Shown here: piece after piece, positions 7,750 through 16,479 of the stretch
Position numbering within the stretch: position 1 is the stretch's first letter
Layout: each line of letters begins with the position of its first letter
Assembly: GCA_045121595.1 (NCBI GenBank)
Contig: JBGVGI010000092.1
Location: 14,870-78,869 of the forward strand
Length of the DNA stretch: 64,000 nt
Reading direction: 5' to 3'
Source of the DNA: Fumia sp045121595
GTDB taxonomy: Bacteria > Bacillota > Clostridia > Oscillospirales > Ruminococcaceae
Program-made: the position numbers and the translations under genes
Notes under the pieces: model-generated
What the model was told of the DNA's origin: nothing
What the model saw: only the letters and a program-made list of their open reading frames with translations
Database searches by the model: none

Positions 7750-8439
7750 TTTGAATTCTGTTTTGTCGGTGCAGATGATTTTAAGTCTTTTGATACTGTT
7801 GTAGTCGATTTCAATACCCGAATCCGTAGCGAAAGCATCGGTTAAAAGAGTGGGGTTTATGTTAAGTGATATACCTGCGGGTAAAGTGATATTAAGCTTC
7901 ACTTTTTCATCATGGGAAATATCATACTTAAAAATCATCGGCTTTAAGTCAACTGTTTTTGGCCCTTTTTTGGTGCGTTTTACAGTTTCAATTACTTCTT
8001 TACCGAGGAAACTCTGTAATTTTTCAAAAAGAACTTCAGTATCTGCATCGGGGGAAGAAATCAAAAGCTCGTAATCGGCACGTTCAATGTCCGTAGGCTT
8101 TCTTACGGGGGTCATAACCTCTATTACCTCAATTCCCACGGGCATAGCCGCGTTGAGGCGTTCTTTCACCTCATCAAAGGGGATATCGGCGGTAAGACGA
8201 AAATCGAAGCTTTCGTTAACGCCTTCGTAACCGAGTGCAATAGGTAACGCAAAATTAAGGTAAATATGAGGGTTAAAGCCCTGAGTGTACCAGATAGGGA
8301 GTTTTGCACGCTGGAAGGAACGCTGAATGGTTCTGTACAGATCAAGGTGAGATATATACTTTGCTCTGTCAAATTTTTTGTAAAAAGCACGTACGTCGTA
8401 AACGGGAATGCCTTCGATTACAGTTATTTTCTTATCCAA
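7747..8439 (-). CDS. TIGR03936/DUF2344 radical SAM-associated protein
   Basis: The 230-residue protein begins RAKYISHLDLYRTIQRSFQRA after a short leader, the typical start of the DUF2344 domain that in many Firmicutes is encoded next to, or fused to, a TIGR03960 radical SAM protein. Its biochemical role is unknown. I chose the TTG at 8439 because an AGGAGG motif ends 8 bases before it; a GTG at 8448 would sit directly on that motif. It overlaps the end of the radical SAM gene by 8 bases, so the two products are probably made together and may work as one complex. Confidence 0.9.
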   Translation of the reverse strand: MDKKITVIEGIPVYDVRAFYKKFDRAKYISHLDLYRTIQRSFQRAKLPIWYTQGFNPHIYLNFALPIALGYEGVNESFDFRLTADIPFDEVKERLNAAMPVGIEVIEVMTPVRKPTDIERADYELLISSPDADTEVLFEKLQSFLGKEVIETVKRTKKGPKTVDLKPMIFKYDISHDEKVKLNITLPAGISLNINPTLLTDAFATDSGIEIDYNSIKRLKIICTDKTEFK

Positions 8440-10276
8440 TGCAAACACCTCCTTCTAAAAGACGGTTTGCACCGCAACCTGCACATTTTTCTTTGCAGTT
8501 TTCTGTGACGATTGCATTTTTTGCCTTTTCAAATTCTTTTGCGAGGAATTTCTTTGAAACGCCCACGTCAATATGCTCCCAGGGGAGTATTTCATCATCT
8601 TTGCGGACACGGTTTGCATAAAAATCAATCGAAAGTCCTGCATCAACAATTGCCTTTTTCCATTTTTCAAAATCAAAGCACTCGTCCCAGCTGTCAAACT
8701 TACAACCCATTTTCCATGCGTTTAATATAGCTTTACCGAGTCTGCGGTCACCTCTTGCGACAACACCTTCAAGCACTGAGGTTTTAACGTCGTGCCAACT
8801 TAATGAAATTTTCTTGGAGGTGAGTGAATCTCTTAAAAGCTTCTGTTTACTGAGAATGGTATCAAAGGTATCCTGAGCACACCACTGGAACGGGGTGAAA
8901 CATTTGGGAACAAAGGTGGAAACGCTTATCGAAACGTTTACCGCTTTACCTTTTTTGCGATTTTCAAGAGAATAATACATATCAACGATTTTCTGTCCCA
9001 AAGCCGTAATTCCTTTAACGTCTTCTTCGGTTTCAGTGGGAAGGCCTATCATAAAATAAAGCTTGACGGATGTGTATCCGCCTTCAAATGCGATACGGCA
9101 GGTGTTTAAAACTTCTTCTTCGGTAACGTTTTTGTTTATAACGTCACGGAGTCTCTGGGTACCTGCTTCGGGAGCAAAGGTAAGACCGCTTTTTCTTACC
9201 TTGCTTACCTTTTCTAAAAGTTCTTCGGAGAAGTTGTCAACACGCAAAGAGGGGAGTGAAAGGTTGATTTTTGCTTCCTCAGTGTAATCAAGAATTTTAT
9301 TGAGCATTTCTTCAACCTCGGGATGGTCGGAGGTTGAAAGTGAGGAGAGCGACATTTCTTCGTACCCTGTTGTTTCGCAAAGGGACTTACCCTGTCTGCA
9401 GAGTGTGTCGGGGGATTTTGCACGTAAGGGACGGTAGATAAATCCTGCCTGACAGAATCTGCAACCCCTGATACAACCGCGCATTACTTCGAGTACTGCT
9501 CTGTCGTGAACTGTTTCGGTGTAGGGTACGATGAAGTTTTCGGGATAAAAAGCCTTATCCATATCTTTAACGATGCGTTTTGTCACCTTTTCGGGAGCAC
9601 CATCTTTGGGAGTGATGGCAGTAATAACGCCATTATCGTCATAGGTTACGTCATAAAGCGACGGCACGTAAATACCGGGGATTTTTGCAGCTTCCTTTAA
9701 AAACTCTGTTTTTACAAACCCTTTTTCCTTGTGTTTTTGCAAAAGGTCTATCATCTCTAACATTACTTCTTCGCCCTCGCCAATCTGGAAAAGGTCGATG
9801 AAGTCAGCTAAAGGTTCGGGGTTCATAGCACAAGGGCCACCTGCAATAATAAGAGGGTCGTCGTTTGTACGCTCTGATGCGAGTGGGTTTATCTTTCCAA
9901 GGTCAAGCATATTTAAGATGTTTGTATAAGAAAGCTCGTACTGAAGTGAAAAACCGACTACGTCAAACTCATTTATCGGGTCAAGACTTTCAAGAGCGTA
10001 AAGAGGAATATCATTTTTTCTCATAAGCTCCTCAAAGTCAACCCAGGGTGCGTATACACGTTCTGCCCAGCAATCTTCACGCTCGTTGATGAGGGAATAC
10101 AAAATTTTAAGTCCCAGATGTGACATCCCGATTTCGTAGTTATCGGGAAAACAAAGGGCAATTCTTGTTTTGACTTTTGATTTATCTTTCATAATGCTGT
10201 TGAGCTCACCACCCGTATAACGTGCGGGTTTCTGAACTTTCAAAAGCAATGGTTCAATTCTTTCTTTCAGGCTCAT
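8432..10276 (-). CDS. TIGR03960 family B12-binding/radical SAM protein
   Basis: The 614-residue protein has an N-terminal B12-binding-like region (about 40-190, with CFPDNYEIGMSHLG and VVGFSLQYELSYTN), then a radical SAM core with the cluster motif CIRGCRFC at about 268-275. It ends with a Cys-rich tail CKEKCAGCGANR that may bind another metal site. The family is conserved in Clostridia, usually beside DUF2344 as here and often near ribosomal protein L21/L27 genes, but its substrate is not known. Its ATG overlaps the rarA stop (ATGA), so all three genes form a coupled operon with rarA first. Confidence 0.93.
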   Translation of the reverse strand: MSLKERIEPLLLKVQKPARYTGGELNSIMKDKSKVKTRIALCFPDNYEIGMSHLGLKILYSLINEREDCWAERVYAPWVDFEELMRKNDIPLYALESLDPINEFDVVGFSLQYELSYTNILNMLDLGKINPLASERTNDDPLIIAGGPCAMNPEPLADFIDLFQIGEGEEVMLEMIDLLQKHKEKGFVKTEFLKEAAKIPGIYVPSLYDVTYDDNGVITAITPKDGAPEKVTKRIVKDMDKAFYPENFIVPYTETVHDRAVLEVMRGCIRGCRFCQAGFIYRPLRAKSPDTLCRQGKSLCETTGYEEMSLSSLSTSDHPEVEEMLNKILDYTEEAKINLSLPSLRVDNFSEELLEKVSKVRKSGLTFAPEAGTQRLRDVINKNVTEEEVLNTCRIAFEGGYTSVKLYFMIGLPTETEEDVKGITALGQKIVDMYYSLENRKKGKAVNVSISVSTFVPKCFTPFQWCAQDTFDTILSKQKLLRDSLTSKKISLSWHDVKTSVLEGVVARGDRRLGKAILNAWKMGCKFDSWDECFDFEKWKKAIVDAGLSIDFYANRVRKDDEILPWEHIDVGVSKKFLAKEFEKAKNAIVTENCKEKCAGCGANRLLEGGVCIG

Positions 10277-11547
10277 TTGGAAGGTCCTTTCTTAATCTTT
10301 TTCCAGTATTCGGCGGATGCCTGTTCCATCTTGTTTTCGGCGGGGGTGTAGTAAACTCTGTCCTTTAAATTATCGGGAAGATACTGTTGCTCGACCCAAC
10401 GACCGGGATATTCGTGCGGATATTTATAAAACTGTCCTTTTTGTGCCTGGTCTTCGCCGTCAAAATGTTTATTCTGTAAGTTTCGGGGAATGGGTCCTGA
10501 AATCCCGTTTTTTAAATCCTCCATAGCCATATTTATAGCATCGTGACCGGAGTTTGATTTAGGAGAGGTTGCTACTAAAATAACTGCATCTGCAAGAGGA
10601 AGCCTTGCTTCAGGCAGTCCTACCTGTAATGCGGTGTCAACTGCCGATTTTACGATCGGGATTATCATTGGGTAGGCAAGACCTACGTCTTCACTTGCAC
10701 AGACTAAAAGTCTTCTGCAGGCACTCGTTAAATCCCCTGCTTCTAAAAGTCTTGCAAGATAATGAATTGCGGCATCGGGGTCAGACCCACGCATTGATTT
10801 CTGGAAAGCTGAGAGTATATCGTAATGCTCGTCACCTGCTCTGTCGTATTTCATTGAGCTTTTCTGTGAAAGCTCTTTTGCAAGTTCTAACGAAACGTAG
10901 CGGGAGTTATCTTTGTTGTCGGCGGAAAGTGCTAAAAGCTCTACGGTATTAAGTGATTTTCTTACGTCACCGCCACAACTTTTTGCGATATGACCGATAA
11001 CGCCGTCTTCGGTTTCAATTTCTGTACCGAGTTCTTCAGCAAGTATTTTAAAGGCACGTATAACTGCCTTTTCAACTTCCTCTGACGGAACGGATTTGAA
11101 TTCAAACACGGTTGAACGGCTTAAAATTGCGTTGTAAATATAAAAATAGGGGTTTTCGGTAGTGGAAGCAATAAGAGTGATTCTTCCGTCTTCAATATAT
11201 TCTAAAAGTGACTGTTGTTGCTTTTTGTTAAGGTACTGTATTTCGTCTAAGTACAGTAAAATACCGTTGTATCCTACAACAGTATCAAGCTCGTCGACAA
11301 CTGCCTTTATATCGGAAATTCCTACGTTTGTACCGTTTAATTTATGAAGTCTTTTATTTGTTTTTGAAGCGATAATTCTTGCAACGGTGGTTTTTCCGAC
11401 ACCGGAGGGACCATAGAAAATAAGATTAGGAATATTTTCGCTTTCGATAATACGGCGCAAAGCTTTGTTGTCGCCTAAAAGATGCTTTTGACCAACGACT
11501 TCGTCAATTGAAGACGGTCTGAGTCTGTCTGCTAATGGTGATGCCAT
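10273..11547 (-). CDS. rarA: Replication-associated recombination protein A (MgsA/RarA)
   Basis: The 424-residue AAA+ ATPase acts at stalled replication forks. Walker A (GPSGVGKTT), Walker B (LYLDEIQYL) and sensor 1 (ASTTENP) are intact, and the C-terminal region with NMAMEDLKNG and the tetramerisation part is complete. The longest ORF starts 11 codons earlier, but the ATG at 11547 gives the conserved MASPLADRLRP start and has AAGGAGG 7 bases upstream. It heads the operon with the radical SAM pair. Confidence 0.97.
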   Translation of the reverse strand: MASPLADRLRPSSIDEVVGQKHLLGDNKALRRIIESENIPNLIFYGPSGVGKTTVARIIASKTNKRLHKLNGTNVGISDIKAVVDELDTVVGYNGILLYLDEIQYLNKKQQQSLLEYIEDGRITLIASTTENPYFYIYNAILSRSTVFEFKSVPSEEVEKAVIRAFKILAEELGTEIETEDGVIGHIAKSCGGDVRKSLNTVELLALSADNKDNSRYVSLELAKELSQKSSMKYDRAGDEHYDILSAFQKSMRGSDPDAAIHYLARLLEAGDLTSACRRLLVCASEDVGLAYPMIIPIVKSAVDTALQVGLPEARLPLADAVILVATSPKSNSGHDAINMAMEDLKNGISGPIPRNLQNKHFDGEDQAQKGQFYKYPHEYPGRWVEQQYLPDNLKDRVYYTPAENKMEQASAEYWKKIKKGPSK

Positions 11548-11603
11548 CAAAATCCCTCCTTTTATACAATATAATAACATTTTTTTATCTGTTTGTAAAG
11601 AAA

Positions 11604-11625
11604 AAAGGCGTCTTTCGACGCCTTT
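11604..11625 (-). terminator. Terminator of glyA
   Basis: Nine-base arms AAAGGCGTC and GACGCCTTT with a TTTC loop lie 3 bases beyond the glyA stop. On the minus strand the stem is followed by TTTTCTTT. Confidence 0.85.
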
Positions 11626-11628
11626 AAA

Positions 11629-12882
11629 TTATTCGTAGAGAGGATATTTATTGCAGAGTGCTTCAACTTTCTTTTTGATTTCCTCTTTGGAGTTATCAAA
11701 ATCAGAAGCTACCTTGTAGATGCATTCAGCAATAACTTCCATATCTTCTTCTTTAAAACCTCTTGTTGTAACGGCAGGAGTACCGATACGGATACCACTT
11801 GTGATGAAGGGACTCTGGGGATCGTTGGGAATAGCGTTTTTGTTTGCAGTGATGTAAACTTCATCAAGCTTGTGCTCCATCTCTTTACCTGTAATATTAA
11901 AGTTACGAAGGTCAACGAGCATAAGATGGTTGTCTGTACCCTGAGATACAAGCTCAAAGCCGTAAGAAACGAGAGCTTTTGCCAATGCTGCGGCATTTTT
12001 TGCAACCTGCTGCTGATAAGCTTTGAATTCAGGTTTGAGTGCTTCACCGAGGCAAACGGCTTTAGCGGCAATAATGTGCATCAAAGGACCACCCTGACAT
12101 CCGGGGAAAACTGCTTTGTCAATCTGTTTTGCCAAAGCTTCTTTACAAAGAATCATACCGCCTCTGGGACCGCGGAGAGTCTTATGAGTAGTTGTTGTAA
12201 CAACATCAGCATAAGGTACGGGAGAGGGGTGAACACCTGCTGCAACGAGTCCTGCGATATGAGCCATATCAACCATAAGGTAAGCGCCACAAGCGTCAGC
12301 GATTTCTCTGAATTTTTTGAAGTCGATTTCTCTGGGGTATGCGGAAGCGCCTGCAACGATGAGTTTGGGTTTGTGCTCCATAGCAAGTTCCATAAGTTTA
12401 TCGTAATCAATGCGATGAGTATCGTCGTCAATTCCGTAAGGGATAACGTTGTAGTAGCTACCGGACATATTTACGGGAGAGCCGTGAGTAAGATGTCCGC
12501 CGTGAGCTAAGTTCATACCGAGAATAGTATCACCGGGTTTTAAAAGTGCAAAGTAAACTGCAAGGTTTGCCTGAGCACCTGAGTGAGGCTGAACGTTAGC
12601 GTGTTCTGCACCGAAAAGTTCTTTTGCACGGTCTCTTGCGATATCTTCAACGATGTCAACGCATTCGCAACCGCCGTAATAACGTTTAGTGGGGTAACCT
12701 TCAGCATATTTGTTTGTGAGTACTGTGCCCATAGCGGCAAGCACTGCGGGGGAAACGATATTTTCACTTGCAATAAGTTCGATATTGCGTCTTTGTCTTT
12801 TGAGTTCGAGATTCATAGCGTCAGCCACGGCACTGTCGTACTGAGCCACAAAGCCAATGTTATCGGGTAAATCTTTATACAT
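11629..12882 (-). CDS. glyA: Serine hydroxymethyltransferase
   Basis: The 417-residue PLP enzyme interconverts serine and glycine with tetrahydrofolate and is the main source of one-carbon units. The PLP lysine is K234 in TTTHKTLRGPRGG. The substrate-binding ENIVSP and NKYAEGYPTKRYYGG segments are intact, and length is normal. It is a single-gene unit with its own promoter and terminator. The ATG follows AAGGAG by 7 bases. Confidence 0.99.
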   Translation of the reverse strand: MYKDLPDNIGFVAQYDSAVADAMNLELKRQRRNIELIASENIVSPAVLAAMGTVLTNKYAEGYPTKRYYGGCECVDIVEDIARDRAKELFGAEHANVQPHSGAQANLAVYFALLKPGDTILGMNLAHGGHLTHGSPVNMSGSYYNVIPYGIDDDTHRIDYDKLMELAMEHKPKLIVAGASAYPREIDFKKFREIADACGAYLMVDMAHIAGLVAAGVHPSPVPYADVVTTTTHKTLRGPRGGMILCKEALAKQIDKAVFPGCQGGPLMHIIAAKAVCLGEALKPEFKAYQQQVAKNAAALAKALVSYGFELVSQGTDNHLMLVDLRNFNITGKEMEHKLDEVYITANKNAIPNDPQSPFITSGIRIGTPAVTTRGFKEEDMEVIAECIYKVASDFDNSKEEIKKKVEALCNKYPLYE

Positions 12883-12918
12883 TTTAATTCTCCTTCATAT
12901 AAAATTATATACACCACT

Positions 12919-12947
12919 ATTATACATAACTTTATTGTTTATTACAA
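12919..12947 (-). promoter_or_regulatory. Sigma-A type promoter for glyA
   Basis: On the minus strand TTGTAA (12947-12942) and TATAAT (12924-12919) are 17 bases apart. The start codon lies 37 bases after the -10 box. Confidence 0.7.
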
Positions 12948-12976
12948 TACTTTTTTGAAAAAAAGAAAATCTTTTA

Positions 12977-13005
12977 TTGACAAAATCCCACAAAATCTGC
13001 ATAAT
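12977..13005 (+). promoter_or_regulatory. Sigma-A type promoter for the EEP-family gene
   Basis: A perfect TTGACA at 12977-12982 and CATAAT at 13000-13005 are separated by 17 bases, ahead of the start at 13039. Confidence 0.7.
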
Positions 13006-13038
13006 AGTATATGTATAAAAAACGAAAGAAGAGAAAAA

Positions 13039-13788
13039 ATGAAAAAACTTGTTATTTTTCTGGTTTGCATTATGTCTTTCCCGTTGCTTGTCGGATTTTC
13101 GCCTAAAAATGAAATAACGGTGGCAACCTGGAACATTCTTCACGGAAACGGTGTTATTGAGTCACAAAAACACCAGATAAGACATATGCGTGCTGACGTC
13201 ATTGCTTTACAGGAAGTTGATGAGAAAACCGATCGCGTTATGGGTAAAAGCTGTCTTGATATACTTTCAAACGGTGTGTACCCTTTTACGGGATTTGGTA
13301 AAGAGCAGGATTATAAGAGCGGTGAATTCGGACTCGGCTTTTTAAGTAAAAATTATCTTTTCAATACAAAAATATCTTTTCCTGAGTACGAAGGGTCGAT
13401 TGAACGTGACGGCATTATGAAAACGACTATAAGAAAAGACGGAAAGATTATTTCTGTTTACAACGTTCATTTTTCATACGCCTATTACTGGGTAAGAGAC
13501 CGACAGATGCAGCAGGCTGCAGAAATTTTTGCAAAAGACCCGAACAAATACAAAATTCTGATGGGTGATTTTAACGTAGAAGATATCAAGGAATTTGACG
13601 TTTTCAAAGACTGCAACGTTTTAAGCAACAGCAAAAATCCCGTTGAAACCTATATGGGTGATGACTGGACAACCAAGTGTATTGACAATATAATCTATTC
13701 CGAAAACCTTGTTTTAGAGAGCTATGAGCTTGAGGAAACGAAGTATTCCGACCATAAACCGCTCATTGCAAAATTTAAAATGGTATAA
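13039..13788 (+). CDS. Secreted endonuclease/exonuclease/phosphatase family protein
   Basis: The 249-residue protein starts with a signal peptide (MKKLVIFLVCIMSFPLLVGFS) and then carries the exonuclease-endonuclease-phosphatase fold. Metal and catalytic motifs are complete: TWNILHGNG, ALQEVDEKTDR, MGDFNVED and SDHKPL with the terminal catalytic His. The family includes DNases, sphingomyelinases and phosphoinositide phosphatases; the substrate is not evident. The longer ORF begins inside the promoter, so I used the ATG at 13039, which has GAAGAG upstream. It is a single-gene unit between glyA and secG, and no cysteine suitable for lipidation is present. Confidence 0.9.
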   Translation: MKKLVIFLVCIMSFPLLVGFSPKNEITVATWNILHGNGVIESQKHQIRHMRADVIALQEVDEKTDRVMGKSCLDILSNGVYPFTGFGKEQDYKSGEFGLGFLSKNYLFNTKISFPEYEGSIERDGIMKTTIRKDGKIISVYNVHFSYAYYWVRDRQMQQAAEIFAKDPNKYKILMGDFNVEDIKEFDVFKDCNVLSNSKNPVETYMGDDWTTKCIDNIIYSENLVLESYELEETKYSDHKPLIAKFKMV

Positions 13789-13814
13789 AATTTTAAAAAA
13801 ATTCAAATAAGTAC

Positions 13815-13843
13815 TTGCTATTTTCAAAATAATATGCTATACT
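13815..13843 (+). promoter_or_regulatory. Sigma-A type promoter for secG
   Basis: TTGCTA at 13815-13820 and TATACT at 13838-13843 are separated by 17 bases. The leader to the secG start is about 58 bases. Confidence 0.65.
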
Positions 13844-13908
13844 AACATAGTTAAATTGAAAAATTATCTTTTTTAATGATAAAATAACATCGGAGGGTAA
13901 AAATAATT

Positions 13909-14160
13909 ATGAACGTAATTGAAATTGTATGTGGAGTTTTATTGTTGGTAGCTTGTCTTGTTCTCATCGTTTTGGTAATGATGCAGGAAGGCAAACAGGG
14001 TATGAGTCAGTCTTTGGGCGGTGGCTCTTCCGATTCCTATCTTGACAAAAACAGTGGCCGTACACTTGATGCAGTTCTTGCAAAGATTACAAAAGTTGCT
14101 GCAATTGCATTTTTCGTACTTACAATCGTTGTTACTGTTGTTGCTGTTTACAACAAATAA
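13909..14160 (+). CDS. secG: Preprotein translocase subunit SecG
   Basis: The 83-residue membrane protein has two helices (about 4-24 and 58-79) joined by a Gly/Ser loop that contains MMQEGKQGMSQSLGGGSSDSY, the recognisable SecG linker. It is a non-essential partner of SecYE in protein export. The ATG follows CGGAGGG. It lies directly upstream of rnr, an arrangement common in Gram-positive bacteria, with a terminator between the two. Confidence 0.95.
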   Translation: MNVIEIVCGVLLLVACLVLIVLVMMQEGKQGMSQSLGGGSSDSYLDKNSGRTLDAVLAKITKVAAIAFFVLTIVVTVVAVYNK

Positions 14161-14172
14161 AAGCTTAAAAGT

Positions 14173-14202
14173 AAAGCCCTGCGAAAACGCAGGGCTTTTT
14201 GT
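14173..14202 (+). terminator. Terminator between secG and rnr
   Basis: Perfect 11-base arms (14173-14183 and 14188-14198) with an AAAA loop run into TTTTTG. The rnr ribosome site is only about 10 bases further, so rnr may depend on read-through. Confidence 0.88.
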
Positions 14203-14219
14203 TTTGTAAAGGAGATTTA

Positions 14220-16319
14220 ATGATTACAGAGGAAAAAATTCTTGAACTTATAAAAAAATCAGGCAGTAAGGGTATGACTTTCAAGGATTTGCTTGTAAAA
14301 TGCAGAATAAGAAAAGACGAGTATCTTTTTTTAAAAGAAGTTTTGCACAGATGTAAATCAAAGGGTGAAATCACCGAGAAAAAGGGAAGGTTTTACCTTG
14401 CAAGGAAAAAAGCTTTGTTAAAAGCAATTATCAAAAGAATTCACAACACCTATGCTTTTGCAGAGCTTTCTACGGGCGAAGAAATTTTTATTCCGGGCAG
14501 AAAGCTTAAAGGTGCTATCACCGGTGATAGTGTATTGATTCGCATATCGTCGTCACGAAGCGGCAACTTAAAAGAAGGCGAAGTCGTATCCTTTGTTGAA
14601 ACGGCAAAGCCTGAGCTTTGCGGTGTCGTGAGAATTTCAAGAGGAAGAGCTTTCTTTATTCCTGATAATATGGAAAGTATCCAGGTACCCCTTGAAGGCA
14701 AGATGTATAAGTTTTCCGACGGTGACAAAATTATCGCAAAGGTTATAAGACGTGGGGATTCTCACCGTGATATGAGGGTAAAAGCAGTATCAAATTTTGG
14801 TAACTCAGAAAAAGCACTTGTTTGTTGTGAGGCGATTTTGCATTCAAACGGAGTAACGCCTGAATTCCCCGAAGAAGTTAAGAACGAAGCTTTGTATCTT
14901 CAGTCAAAAGGTATTGCCGAAAAAGATTTTATCTACCGCGAAGATTTGCGAAATCAGATTATATTCACTATTGACGGCGCCGACTCCAAAGACCTTGACG
15001 ACGCAGTAAGCGTTGAAAAATATGATGACTTTTATATCTTAGGCGTTCATATAGCCGACGTTTCACATTACGTCAGAGAGAAAAGCACACTTGATAATGA
15101 AGCGCTTAAAAGAGGTACGAGTATTTATTACGCTAATAAAGTAATTCCGATGCTTCCAAAAGAACTTTCAAACGGCATTTGCTCTTTAAATCCAAACGAA
15201 GACAGACTGAGCTTTTCTGCGATTATCACTTTATCACGTGACGGGAAAATCCTTGACTACGATTTTAAAAAGACGGTAATCCGTTCAAGAGTTAAGGGCG
15301 TTTATTCCGAGATAAACGAAATCCTTTCGGGTGATGCGGATGAAGAAATTCTCACGAAATACAAGGAGGTTCTGCCGAAAATTGCGGTGATGAAGGAGCT
15401 TTCCGATATACTTTTCAAAAACCGCAAATCAAGGGGTGCCCCTGAAATCGAAACTGTTGAAAGCAAGATTATCGTGGACAGTTCTGATAACGTTACCGAT
15501 ATTTTACCGAGGACTCAGGGTGAAAGTGAAAAGATTATCGAGGAATTTATGCTCACTGCAAACGAGGCGGCGGCTTCTCTTGCAAAACGTCTTGAAATTC
15601 CTTTTGTTTACAGAATTCACGAATACCCCGAAAATGATAAACTTGCCACGTTAAAAGACACGCTTAAAGCTCTCGGTAAAAGCATAGAAATCAAAGAGAA
15701 CCCTGAGCCGTCTGTTCTGGCGAAAATTTTAGACGAAGTAAAAGGCGAGGATATTTACCCGATAGTAAACCGTCAGCTTCTTCGCGCGATGTCAAAAGCG
15801 AAGTACAGTGAAACTCCCGTTGGACACTACGGACTTGCACTTTCCGACTACGCGCATTTCACTTCACCGATAAGAAGATACCCTGACCTTGCAATTCACA
15901 GAATTTTAACCGACGTGGTTACTAAAAAGCGTACCCTCTCCGAGATAAAATCACGCTATGCCGATTTTTGCAAAAAAGCATCTTCGATGTCGACCGATGC
16001 AGAAATCAGAGCAGTTAATATCGAACGTGACTGTGAAGACTCCTGTAAAGCAGAGTTTATGAAGCAAAAGTTAGGTGAAACTTTTGAAGGTATGATAACC
16101 TCGGTTACTTCGTTTGGTTTTTACGTAATGCTCAGTAACAGCGTTGAGGGACTCGTGAGGATAGAATCCTTACCCGCGGGTGACTGGCTTTACGACGGGC
16201 TTATGGAGATAAAAGAGTACTACGGAAATCTTTGTTATCGGGTTGGGGATAAGATTTCTGTTATCTGCGTCGGCGTTTCGGTTAATGACGGGCAGATAGA
16301 CTTTGAAATTGCCGATTAA
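14220..16319 (+). CDS. rnr: Ribonuclease R
   Basis: The 699-residue processive 3'-5' exoribonuclease degrades structured RNA and helps release stalled ribosomes. Order: N-terminal winged-helix region (about 1-65), cold-shock-type RNA-binding domains (about 70-225), RNB catalytic domain with the metal-binding ADSKDLDDAVS motif (about residues 251-261), and a C-terminal S1 domain (about 620-697). The ATG at 14220 has AAAGGAG 6 bases upstream; an upstream in-frame ATG overlaps the secG terminator. No smpB or ssrA follows, unlike in many Firmicutes. Confidence 0.97.
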   Translation: MITEEKILELIKKSGSKGMTFKDLLVKCRIRKDEYLFLKEVLHRCKSKGEITEKKGRFYLARKKALLKAIIKRIHNTYAFAELSTGEEIFIPGRKLKGAITGDSVLIRISSSRSGNLKEGEVVSFVETAKPELCGVVRISRGRAFFIPDNMESIQVPLEGKMYKFSDGDKIIAKVIRRGDSHRDMRVKAVSNFGNSEKALVCCEAILHSNGVTPEFPEEVKNEALYLQSKGIAEKDFIYREDLRNQIIFTIDGADSKDLDDAVSVEKYDDFYILGVHIADVSHYVREKSTLDNEALKRGTSIYYANKVIPMLPKELSNGICSLNPNEDRLSFSAIITLSRDGKILDYDFKKTVIRSRVKGVYSEINEILSGDADEEILTKYKEVLPKIAVMKELSDILFKNRKSRGAPEIETVESKIIVDSSDNVTDILPRTQGESEKIIEEFMLTANEAAASLAKRLEIPFVYRIHEYPENDKLATLKDTLKALGKSIEIKENPEPSVLAKILDEVKGEDIYPIVNRQLLRAMSKAKYSETPVGHYGLALSDYAHFTSPIRRYPDLAIHRILTDVVTKKRTLSEIKSRYADFCKKASSMSTDAEIRAVNIERDCEDSCKAEFMKQKLGETFEGMITSVTSFGFYVMLSNSVEGLVRIESLPAGDWLYDGLMEIKEYYGNLCYRVGDKISVICVGVSVNDGQIDFEIAD

Positions 16320-16383
16320 AGGGTGATTTCTTTTAAAAAACGGCGAAAAACGGCGTATAAACGAGATATTGGCTATTTACTTT

Positions 16384-16413
16384 TTGAGAAATTTTAAGTA
16401 AAATAGGTATAAG
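16384..16413 (+). promoter_or_regulatory. Possible promoter for the CNNM/CorC-type gene
   Basis: TTGAGA at 16384-16389 and TATAAG at 16408-16413 are separated by 18 bases. The match is moderate. It would place the transcription start near 16420, inside the first arm of the inverted repeat that follows, so either the start or the RNA structure below may be wrong. Confidence 0.4.
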
Positions 16414-16463
16414 GTTTCTGCCTGCCCATAGCAGAAACTTCAAAAAATATTTGTGGGCAGAAA
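16414..16463 (+). promoter_or_regulatory. Switch-like structured leader with alternative pairings
   Basis: GTTTCTGC at 16414-16421 pairs with GCAGAAAC at 16431-16438. The 9-base loop holds CTGCCCA (16422-16428), which is perfectly complementary to TGGGCAG at 16454-16460, so an H-type pseudoknot can form across an A-rich linker. Alternatively TTTCTGCC (16415-16422) can pair with GGCAGAAA (16456-16463). That form is exclusive of the first hairpin and reaches the AAAGG that lies about 15 bases before the start of the next gene. I do not recognise a known riboswitch class. Confidence 0.4.
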
Positions 16464-16479
16464 GGTCATGGGAATTTAA

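Noticed and set aside
7455..7754. A 99-codon + strand ORF and a 96-codon minus-strand ORF over the cysteine-rich gene
   Set aside because: Neither has a ribosome site as good as the ATG at 7490, and both run into the terminator hairpin; the Cys-rich frame is preferred.
16414..16463. PreQ1-I riboswitch
   Set aside because: The hairpin plus A-rich tail layout is similar, but the conserved preQ1 loop and tail bases are absent and the gene is not related to queuosine.
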